14,412 nt of DNA from the NCBI GenBank assembly GCA_002382325.1, contig DGAG01000001.1, positions 126,111 to 140,522 on the forward strand, given 5' to 3'. Within the stretch, counting starts at the first letter, position 1; every line of letters begins with the position of its first letter. The translations under genes and the position numbers were made by a program. Source of the stretch: Epsilonproteobacteria bacterium UBA4036. GTDB taxonomy: Bacteria; Campylobacterota; Campylobacteria; Campylobacterales; Arcobacteraceae. A model generated the notes under the pieces. That model was not told the origin of the DNA and did no database searches. It saw only the letters and a list, made by a program, of their open reading frames with translations. Below, one piece after another: positions 4,894-11,334 of the stretch.

Positions 4894-7168
4894 AGGCGTT
4901 TAACTGTTGTGCAACTAACTCATTGACCACTTGAGGATTGGCTTTTCCATTTGTAGCTTTTAAAACTTGTCCTACAAAAAAACCTAAGAGTTTGGTGTTT
5001 CCTGCTTTAAACTTTTCAACATTGTCGAGGTTTTTTGCAATGATTTCATGGATAATTGGTAAAATAACAGCAGGATCGCTGATTTGCACTAATCCTTTGG
5101 ACTCCACGATTTTAGTTGGGCTTTCACCCGTTTGTGCCATCTCTTCAAAGATTTGTTTGGCAATCTTATTGGAAATGGTCTCATCATCAACCATTTTGAT
5201 AAGCTCGGCAATGTGTAAAGCTGTAAATTTGAGTTCCTTTAACTCTTTTTCTTTCAGTTCTCTTGCGACTTCATTAGCAATGATATTGGCTAAGTTTACA
5301 GGACTGTTTAATACACGTAAGGCTTCTTCATAAAAAGAAGAGAGTTTTTCATCTCTTGCTAAAATATTGGCAACTTCACTGTTAAGTTTTAGTTCGTTGG
5401 TGTATTTTTCAAATAGTGCTTTTTGTACTTCACTCATAGGAGCTTCACTTCCTGCCACTTGCACTTTTGGGGTTTCTTGTTTTGGCGCTGCTTTTGGTTG
5501 TAATTTTGGAGCAGATTCTGCTTCTTTTGTCTTTTTAGCCCAAGAGTCTTTAAGCCCTACGATTTTATTAAATACTGGATGTTCATCAGTATAATCAATT
5601 GGGTCAGCATAAAAATACCCTTGTCTTTCAAATTGAAATCGCTCATCGGCTTTATCCGTGATAACAGCTGGCTCTATAAGAGCATTTTTTATAATATGTA
5701 AAGAGTCGGGGTTTAAATCTTCGAGTTCTTCTGGCGCTTCATTTTTATAAAGACGGTCATACAATCGCACTTCAATGGTTTTGGCTTTTTTGGCACAAAC
5801 CCATTGAATGGCACTTTTAACTTTGATACCACTGGTGTCTTGTCCACTTTTAGAATTAGGATTATATTCTGCTTTGATCTCTACGATATTTCCATTGGCA
5901 TCTTTAATTACTTCTTTACAAGTAATGATATACGCATGTCTTAAACGTACGGGTTGTTCCAGTGTGAGTCGGTTATAATCTTTGGGAGGATTTTCTTCGA
6001 AATCTTCTCTTTCAATGTACACTTCTTTTGAAAAAGGAATTTTTCTTGACCCCTCTTTAGGAACATCGTGTGGATAATACGATGCTTCAATCTCTTCTGC
6101 ACCCTCATAATTTTCAATCGTGACTTTAATAGGGTCAAGTACACACATAACTCTTGGGGCTTTTTTGTTTAAATCATCTCGAATACAAAATTCAAGTAAA
6201 GAAACATCGACCATAGAATTGGCTTTGGCTATTCCTATTTGATCGCAGAAGTTTAGAATAGATTCAGGTGTATATCCTCTTCTTTTGTATCCTGCAATGG
6301 TAGGCATTCTTGGATCATCCCAACCATTGACATAATTGCCATTGACTAACTCTAAAAGCTTTCTTTTACTCATAACCGTATAGTTAATACCAAGTCGAGC
6401 AAACTCATGTTGGTAAGGTCTTGGAGGGGTTAAGTTAAGCTCATCGAGTAACCAGTCATAAATATCACGGTTGTTTTCAAACTCTAAAGTACAAATAGAG
6501 TGAGAAACGCCTTCAATATAATCCGATAAGCAATGAGCAAAGTCATACATAGGGTAAATACACCACTCATTTTGTGTTCTAAAATGGTGGGCATGTCGAA
6601 TACGATACAAAAGAGGGTCACGCATTTTCATATTGGCTGCGCTCATATCAATCTTAGCTCGAAGAACATGTTCTCCTTCTTTAAATTCACCTTTTCTCAT
6701 TCTCTCAAGTAAGTCAAGGTTCTCTTCAATTGAACGTTGTGCATAGACACTTCTTCGTCCAGGTTGGGTTACTGTACCTCTATATTCACGTATTTCTTCT
6801 TCATTTAAACTGTCAACGTAAGCTTTTCCCATTTTTATAAGTTCAATGGCATAGTCATAGATTTTTCCGAAGTAATCAGACGTATAATAAACCGTATCTC
6901 CCCAGTCAAATCCAAGCCATTTTACGGCATCTTTTAACGCTTCTACGTATTTGGTATCTTCTGTTGTAGGATTGGTATCATCCATTCTTAGGTTACAATG
7001 CCCTTTATAGTCCTTTGCGATACCAAAATTGATACAGATTGATTTTGCATGTCCAATGTGTGGGAAGCCATTGGGTTCAGGAGGAAATCGTGTAATAATT
7101 TCTTTATATTTTCCTTTTTGTAAATCCTCTTCAACGATGGTACGTAAAAAATCTTTATGTTCACTCAT
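4892..7168 (-). CDS. glnS: glutaminyl-tRNA synthetase with C-terminal GatB/YqeY-like domain
   Basis: The enzyme charges tRNA-Gln with glutamine in the cytosol. Residues 1-545 form a class I GlnRS: the HIGH motif is HIGH at 37-40 in PPEPNGFPHIGHAK, the KMSKS-type loop is VMSKR (265-269), and the anticodon-binding barrels end at VGLKDSW (537-543). These features are of GlnRS, not GluRS. After a flexible Ala/Pro/Lys/Gln-rich linker (about 545-578) comes a 180-residue tail resembling the C-terminal tRNA-binding domain of GatB and YqeY, with SNKIAKQIFEEM (666-677), KGLVQISD (691-698) and LGFFVGQVLKATNGKANP (728-745). The total of 758 residues far exceeds the roughly 550 of the E. coli enzyme. Fusions of this sort are known, for example in Deinococcus, where the tail helps bind tRNA-Gln. 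AAAAGG, 10 bases before the ATG, supports the start. A terminator follows. Confidence 0.96.
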   Translation of the reverse strand: MSEHKDFLRTIVEEDLQKGKYKEIITRFPPEPNGFPHIGHAKSICINFGIAKDYKGHCNLRMDDTNPTTEDTKYVEALKDAVKWLGFDWGDTVYYTSDYFGKIYDYAIELIKMGKAYVDSLNEEEIREYRGTVTQPGRRSVYAQRSIEENLDLLERMRKGEFKEGEHVLRAKIDMSAANMKMRDPLLYRIRHAHHFRTQNEWCIYPMYDFAHCLSDYIEGVSHSICTLEFENNRDIYDWLLDELNLTPPRPYQHEFARLGINYTVMSKRKLLELVNGNYVNGWDDPRMPTIAGYKRRGYTPESILNFCDQIGIAKANSMVDVSLLEFCIRDDLNKKAPRVMCVLDPIKVTIENYEGAEEIEASYYPHDVPKEGSRKIPFSKEVYIEREDFEENPPKDYNRLTLEQPVRLRHAYIITCKEVIKDANGNIVEIKAEYNPNSKSGQDTSGIKVKSAIQWVCAKKAKTIEVRLYDRLYKNEAPEELEDLNPDSLHIIKNALIEPAVITDKADERFQFERQGYFYADPIDYTDEHPVFNKIVGLKDSWAKKTKEAESAPKLQPKAAPKQETPKVQVAGSEAPMSEVQKALFEKYTNELKLNSEVANILARDEKLSSFYEEALRVLNSPVNLANIIANEVARELKEKELKELKFTALHIAELIKMVDDETISNKIAKQIFEEMAQTGESPTKIVESKGLVQISDPAVILPIIHEIIAKNLDNVEKFKAGNTKLLGFFVGQVLKATNGKANPQVVNELVAQQLNA

Positions 7169-7221
7169 TATTATTAAACCTTTTGCATTTGGATACTCTT
7201 GTAAGTCGTGTATTTTATCAA

Positions 7222-7260
7222 ATTAGAGCTTATATTAGGGCTATTAGGGGCGCAATAGGG
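7222..7260. repeat. short imperfect tandem repeats of ATTAGGG type upstream of glnS
   Basis: In the 145-base gap between katG and glnS the plus strand reads ATTAGAGCT, ATTAGGGCT, ATTAGGGGC, AATAGGG at about 10-base spacing. Read from glnS, these lie just upstream of TGATAAAAT (TAAAAT at 7212-7217 on the minus strand), a possible extended -10. The helical-turn spacing would suit a protein-binding site, but the array is short and imperfect. Confidence 0.3.
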
Positions 7261-7287
7261 TTTTTGAGTTTGAAAGATGAGAGACAT

Positions 7288-7314
7288 AAGCAAAAGGGGA
7301 AATCCCCTTTGCTT
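7288..7314 (-). terminator. hairpin terminator after katG
   Basis: AAGCAAAAGGGG (7288-7299) pairs with CCCCTTTGCTT (7304-7314) around a four-base loop, with a single A bulged. It starts at the katG stop codon on the minus strand. The run of T residues after the hairpin is short (GCTTATG), so termination may be partial. Confidence 0.55.
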
Positions 7315-9512
7315 TATTTAATATCAAAACGATCGGCATTCATCACTTTATTCCAAGCAACAATAAAATCATGAACAAATTTTTCTTTTACATCTTCTTG
7401 GGCATAGACCTCTGCAATGGCTCTTAGTTGTGAGTTTGAACCAAATACAAGGTCAACTCGACTGGCTGTAAATTTAACTTCGCTCGAAGTTCTGGTTTTG
7501 CACGTAAACTCCTCTTCCTCGTCATTGATGCTGTTCCAAATATGGTTCATATCGAGTAAATTGACAAAGAAATCATTGGTTAATGCTCCAACTCTGTGAG
7601 TCAATACGCCTTTTTTCAAATCACCATGAACCGCACCCATGGCTCTTAGACCCCCAATTAATACGGTCATCTCAGGAGCAGAAAGACCAAGCAATTGAGC
7701 TTTATCGATAAGCAACTCTTCTGCACTGACGGCATATTTCTTTTTTTGATAGTTTCTAAAACCATCGGCAATGGGTTCTAAGTGAGAGAAAGATTCAATG
7801 AGTGTTTGTTCTTGGCTTGCATCACTTCTTCCTACAAAAAAAGGAACTTTGGCATCAACACCTGCTGCTTTGGCTCCTTTTTCAATCGCAGTACACCCTG
7901 CTAGTACAATTAAATCTGCCAATGAAACTTTTCTATTTGAAGAGGCATTAAACGCTTTTTGAATGACTTCTAATTGGGCAATAATAGGGGCTGTTCCTTG
8001 GTTGGCTTCCCAATCTTTTTGAGGGGCAAGTCGTATTCTTGCGCCATTAGCCCCACCTCGTTTGTCTGAATCTCGATAGGTTGAGGCACTTGCCCATGCT
8101 GTAAAAACCAGTTGTGAAACACTAAGATTGGAGGCTAAAATTTGAGTTTTTAAGGTTTCAATATCACTTTCATTAATAGGTTCTCCTTCTGCTTTTGGAA
8201 CCACATCTTGCCAAATAAGATCTTCTTTGGGAACTTCTGGCCCTAAATATCGTGATTTGGGTCCTAAATCACGGTGAGTTAATTTAAACCAAGCACGAGC
8301 AAAAGCATCGGCAAAAGCGTCCGGATTTTCGTGAAAATGTTTTGAAATGGGTCCATAAATAGGGTCCATTCTCATGGCTAAATCAGCTGTGGTCATAATG
8401 GTTTTGACTTTTTTATTGGGATTATGAGCAGAGGGTGCCAAATGCTCTTCTTTAGGGTTGATAGGTGTCCACTGCCAAGCTCCTGCGGGAGATTTTTCTA
8501 AATTCCACTCATAACCAAATAAGATATCAAAGTATTCGTTGTCCCATCGTGTGGGGTTTGCTGTCCAAGACCCTTCAATACCACTGGTAATCGTATCGTT
8601 ACCTTTTCCACTTAAAAATTTACTTAACCATCCAAGCCCTTGTGCTATTAAGCCTTCAGCTTCGGGTTCTGGCCCCACATTGGAAGCATCACCTGCGCCA
8701 TGACATTTTCCAAAAGTATGCCCGCCTGCAACCAAAGCAACGGTTTCAGCATCTCCCATTGCCATTCTGGCAAAGGTTTCTCGAATATCCTTAGCTGATG
8801 CTAAGACATTAGGTTCTCCATCGGGACCTTCTGGATTGACATAAATAAGACCCATTTGAACAGCAGCAAGAGGATTGTCTAGTTCTCTGTCACCTTTATA
8901 GCGACTGTTTTTTTTATCGCTGGTGGCTAACCACTCTTCTTCATTTCCCCAATAAATATCTTCTTCGGGTTCCCATACATCGACTCGACCTCCTGCAAAT
9001 CCAAAAGGTTTTAGTCCCATGGATTCCAATGCCACATTTCCTGCAAGAATCATTAAGTCTGCCCAAGAAATTTTATTGCCATACTTTTGTTTAATCGGCC
9101 ACAAAAGACGTCTGGCTTTATCTAAATTGGCATTATCTGGCCAACTGTTTAAAGGAGCCAATCGTTGATTTCCTGTTGATGCACCTCCACGACCATCTCC
9201 TGTTCGATAGGTTCCTGCACTGTGCCAAGCCATTCGTATAAACAAAGGACCATAATGACCATAATCCGCAGGCCACCACTCTTGTGAGTCTGTCATAAGA
9301 GCGTTTAAGTCTTGTTTTAAAGCTTCATAGTCCAGTTTGCTAAACTCTTTGGCATAATCAAAATTTTCTCCCAAAGGGTCAACTTTGCTTGAGTGTTGTG
9401 AAAGAATCTTTAAATTGAGCTGATTTGGCCACCAATCTTTGTTGTAGGTACCTTGATTTGATGCTGCTGGATTTCCTCCTAGCCCTGTAATTGGACATTT
9501 ACCGCTTCCCAT
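7314..9512 (-). CDS. katG: catalase-peroxidase KatG
   Basis: The 732-residue haem enzyme degrades hydrogen peroxide by catalase and peroxidase reactions. The distal pocket is IRMAWHSAGTYR with Arg93, Trp96 and His97. The haem-ligating His265 lies in VAGGHTFGKCHG. The Trp-Tyr-Met adduct needed for catalase activity is complete: Trp96, Tyr224 in LIYVNPEGPDG and Met250, with the same spacings from Tyr to Met (26) and from Met to the proximal His (15) as in the M. tuberculosis enzyme. The second, non-haem peroxidase-like half follows, so the length is full. No signal peptide is seen; the enzyme should be cytosolic. AAGGAG at 9519-9524 with a short spacer is the best ribosome site in the window and fits high expression. 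No clear PerR or Fur box was recognised in the 148-base upstream gap. Confidence 0.98.
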   Translation of the reverse strand: MGSGKCPITGLGGNPAASNQGTYNKDWWPNQLNLKILSQHSSKVDPLGENFDYAKEFSKLDYEALKQDLNALMTDSQEWWPADYGHYGPLFIRMAWHSAGTYRTGDGRGGASTGNQRLAPLNSWPDNANLDKARRLLWPIKQKYGNKISWADLMILAGNVALESMGLKPFGFAGGRVDVWEPEEDIYWGNEEEWLATSDKKNSRYKGDRELDNPLAAVQMGLIYVNPEGPDGEPNVLASAKDIRETFARMAMGDAETVALVAGGHTFGKCHGAGDASNVGPEPEAEGLIAQGLGWLSKFLSGKGNDTITSGIEGSWTANPTRWDNEYFDILFGYEWNLEKSPAGAWQWTPINPKEEHLAPSAHNPNKKVKTIMTTADLAMRMDPIYGPISKHFHENPDAFADAFARAWFKLTHRDLGPKSRYLGPEVPKEDLIWQDVVPKAEGEPINESDIETLKTQILASNLSVSQLVFTAWASASTYRDSDKRGGANGARIRLAPQKDWEANQGTAPIIAQLEVIQKAFNASSNRKVSLADLIVLAGCTAIEKGAKAAGVDAKVPFFVGRSDASQEQTLIESFSHLEPIADGFRNYQKKKYAVSAEELLIDKAQLLGLSAPEMTVLIGGLRAMGAVHGDLKKGVLTHRVGALTNDFFVNLLDMNHIWNSINDEEEEFTCKTRTSSEVKFTASRVDLVFGSNSQLRAIAEVYAQEDVKEKFVHDFIVAWNKVMNADRFDIK

Positions 9513-9601
9513 GACATTCTCCTTATTGTGGTTTTGATTTAAAAAATCCTTAAGTCAAGTTTCACATAAAGAAGCTAAATTCAAACTAAAGTATATGAAG
9601 T

Positions 9602-9625
9602 AAAACAAGGAGGAATCCTTGTTTT
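9602..9625 (-). terminator. hairpin terminator after the NifX-like gene
   Basis: AAAACAAGGA (9602-9611) and TCCTTGTTTT (9616-9625) form a perfect 10-bp stem with loop GGAA. Its 3' arm ends in four T residues on either strand. A second stem, 9632-9640 with 9654-9662 (nine pairs, one wobble), begins at the stop codon of the NifX-like gene. Together they probably separate this gene from katG. Confidence 0.5.
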
Positions 9626-9660
9626 GTGTTTAAGGGTACCTTACGTTTTTATAGGTGCCC

Positions 9661-10053
9661 TTAAATAAATTTTGAGGAGGTTTCTTGCAGTATTTTTCCT
9701 ACATCTAAAGCATTTCCGTTGTACTTAACGAGTTTAATGCCTTGCGATGTAAAGGAGTTGGCGGTATTTTTACATGCTTTTTGAACCACAATATAAGCAC
9801 AATCACTTAACGCTGCTCCCATTTTGTTGTGTTGAGCAATGTGTTCTTCATCGTCGTGTGCATGATTGCAATCGTGCTCTTCTTCAGCATGGTCATGATC
9901 AATATCCGTTCGTGGATTTTGAATGATGGCTTCTAAATTAAAAGAACGGAACATTCCTGAACCATTGAGTTTGTAAATGGCAAATTTAGGTGTGTGCCCA
10001 GCGTTACTGAAAAATGTTAATTTCTCATCTTTTACGGGAATGGCTATTTTCAT
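9661..10053 (-). CDS. NifX/NifB-type (dinitrogenase cofactor family) protein with His-rich insert
   Basis: The start MKIAIPVKDE and the alternation of short strands, then MGAALSDCAYIVVQKACKNTANSFTSQGIKLVKY (78-111), match the small RNase H-like domain of the NifX/NafY/NifB-C family, which in nitrogen fixers binds iron-molybdenum cofactor precursors. The usual loop is replaced by an acidic, His-rich segment (about 50-75: His53, 55, 60, 64, 66, 71, 75 and Cys62), a likely metal-binding stretch. No nitrogen-fixation gene is in view, so a role in metal binding or transport is only inferred; similar orphan proteins are widespread. AAAGG, 8 bases before the ATG, supports the start. The gene sits between a membrane protein gene and katG on the same strand, behind a hairpin from katG. 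Confidence 0.85.
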   Translation of the reverse strand: MKIAIPVKDEKLTFFSNAGHTPKFAIYKLNGSGMFRSFNLEAIIQNPRTDIDHDHAEEEHDCNHAHDDEEHIAQHNKMGAALSDCAYIVVQKACKNTANSFTSQGIKLVKYNGNALDVGKILQETSSKFI

Positions 10054-10085
10054 AGGTAAACCTTTATTGTTTTTATGAAGTATAT

Positions 10086-10091
10086 ACTATA
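10086..10091 (-). promoter_or_regulatory. candidate -10 of the NifX-like gene
   Basis: TATAGT on the minus strand lies 32 bases before the start codon. A better hexamer, TATAAT (10107-10112), lies further upstream with TTGACA only 14 bases away. Either could serve; the sequence does not decide. Confidence 0.3.
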
Positions 10092-10115
10092 AGGTTTAAA
10101 TATAATATTATAGCA

Positions 10116-10131
10116 TGACACTAATGTGTCA
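10116..10131. promoter_or_regulatory. perfect palindrome TGACAC-TAAT-GTGTCA, operator candidate
   Basis: Two six-base arms are exact inverted copies separated by four bases. The layout GACAC-N4-GTGTC is that of binding sites for Crp/Fnr-family dimers (five-base arms, four-base spacer), though the arm sequence is not the FNR one. It lies in the 87-base gap upstream of the NifX-like gene: its centre is about 35 bases above TATAGT (close to an activator position) and 14 bases above TATAAT (a repressor position). Confidence 0.45.
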
Positions 10132-10140
10132 AAATAAGAG

Positions 10141-10560
10141 TTAAACGTGTAGCATGGTTTGTGATAAAAAGATGATCATAACCACTAAAATAAAAGGAAA
10201 AATATGACTTTTAAAGACTAAGGGCTGAATTTTAAAAAATACTTGCAAGACACCTCGTAACCCTAACCACAATCCCAAAAAGGCTTTAATTCCTAAAAGA
10301 ATTTGATAGTTGCTTAAACCATTGTCATCAATCGAACCAAAATGTATATGAAATAAATACAGACCAGAAAGCACAGCAACGATGAGTGCTTTGGGTACAA
10401 CTTTTCGAACATATTGCATGAAATATTCTCGCACTTTTGAGTGTTCCTCACAGCTTAAATCGTTTTTGATTCGAGCCAAAAAAAGATTATCGGTAAATAA
10501 AAATCCTGCATAGATAAAAACAGAAAACATATGAATAAGTTTTACGATTAAATAGGTCAT
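10141..10560 (-). CDS. four-helix membrane protein, HemJ/CopD-like
   Basis: The 139-residue protein has four predicted membrane helices (about 3-28, 54-73, 85-109, 117-137) with a charged cytosolic loop between the first two (KNDLSCEEHSKVREY region). The first helix begins with VKLIHMFSVFIYAGFLF, a histidine placed as in HemJ-, CopD- and related haem or copper membrane proteins; further histidines (71, 73, 119, 138) lie at helix ends. The family assignment is tentative: length and topology fit, but no diagnostic motif for protoporphyrinogen oxidase or copper uptake is clear. AAGGA, 7 bases before the ATG, supports the start. It is divergent from the LOG gene across a 149-base gap and 87 bases upstream of the NifX-like gene. 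Confidence 0.75.
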   Translation of the reverse strand: MTYLIVKLIHMFSVFIYAGFLFTDNLFLARIKNDLSCEEHSKVREYFMQYVRKVVPKALIVAVLSGLYLFHIHFGSIDDNGLSNYQILLGIKAFLGLWLGLRGVLQVFFKIQPLVFKSHIFPFILVVMIIFLSQTMLHV

Positions 10561-10709
10561 GATATTCCTTGTAAAAAGTTTTTGACAGTGTAAAATAAAT
10601 TATTTTTTAATGCCATGATTCCAATCAATTTCACTTTTGTGATATTATTTAACAGAGTTTAAACTATTAGTATGCTATTGTTAAGGTTATTTTTAAAAAA
10701 AGGGATGAT

Positions 10710-11273
10710 ATGAATATTGCAGTATATTGTGGTTCAGTATTTGGCAATGATATAAGTTATGAAAACAGTGTCAAAGAGTTGGCATTTGAATTGTACAGAA
10801 GAAATATAAATGTGGTTTATGGAGGCTCAACTCAAGGGTTGATGGGGGTGATTTCACAAGAATCAATGCGTTTAGGCAACCGTGTTACAGGAGTTATTCC
10901 TTACAGTTTAATTAACAAAGAGATACAAAGTGAAGCCATTACGGAGGTGATTAAGGTCAATTCCATGAGTGAACGAAAAAATAAAATGGAAGCACTCTCC
11001 GATGCGTTTATTGCTATGCCAGGAGGCTATGGAACCTTTGATGAGATTTTTGAAGTGTTAAGTGCAGCTCAATTGGGGCATCATGGCAAACCGTGTGCGT
11101 TTTATAATATCAATGGATATTACGACAAACTCATTGAATTTTTGCATCATTGTTCCAAAGAAGGATTTATCAATGAACGTTTTGTGGATATGATTATTGT
11201 TTCAGAACATCCCAAAGAGTTACTTGATAAAATTGAAAATTATACTCCTGTAAAAAGTAAGTGGGAGTACTAA
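10710..11273 (+). CDS. LOG-family nucleotide phosphoribohydrolase
   Basis: The 187-residue Rossmann-fold protein belongs to the LOG (TIGR00730, 'lysine decarboxylase-like') family, whose members cleave nucleoside 5'-monophosphates to base and ribose 5-phosphate. Signature parts are YCGS at 6-9, VVYGGSTQGLMG (35-46), the Arg89-Lys90 pair in MSERKNKM, and the catalytic PGGYGTFDE (104-112) with Glu112. Length is normal. Despite old annotations it is not a lysine decarboxylase. Its natural role in bacteria without cytokinin signalling is uncertain, probably nucleotide clean-up. AAAGGG, a few bases before the ATG, supports the start. The upstream gap is shared with the divergent membrane protein gene; the downstream gene has its own promoter. 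Confidence 0.92.
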   Translation: MNIAVYCGSVFGNDISYENSVKELAFELYRRNINVVYGGSTQGLMGVISQESMRLGNRVTGVIPYSLINKEIQSEAITEVIKVNSMSERKNKMEALSDAFIAMPGGYGTFDEIFEVLSAAQLGHHGKPCAFYNINGYYDKLIEFLHHCSKEGFINERFVDMIIVSEHPKELLDKIENYTPVKSKWEY

Positions 11274-11300
11274 AATCATCACAAAGTGAATATTTTATAG

Positions 11301-11306
11301 TATAAT
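11301..11306 (+). promoter_or_regulatory. -10 element of the HD-GYP gene
   Basis: TATAAT in the context TAGTATAAT lies 28 bases before the ATG at 11335, inside an A/T-rich gap after the LOG gene. No good -35 is visible. It suggests that the sensor and the following gene form their own operon. Confidence 0.5.
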
Positions 11307-11334
11307 TTTTCAGTGTCATAACAAAGGGTTGGAT

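Noticed and set aside
9513..9601. A PerR or Fur box before katG
   Set aside because: Some TTTAG and GTATA words are present, but no convincing palindrome matching a known box was found.
10631..10642. TCAC-TTTT-GTGA inverted repeat in the divergent gap as an operator
   Set aside because: Arms of four bases are expected by chance in a gap of this length and do not extend further.
10710..11273. Lysine decarboxylase function for the PGGYGTFDE protein
   Set aside because: The motif marks the LOG phosphoribohydrolase family; the decarboxylase label is a historic misannotation.
11329..11334. TTG at 11329 as the start of the HD-GYP gene
   Set aside because: It abuts the ribosome site AAAGGG with no spacing; the ATG six bases later has proper spacing.
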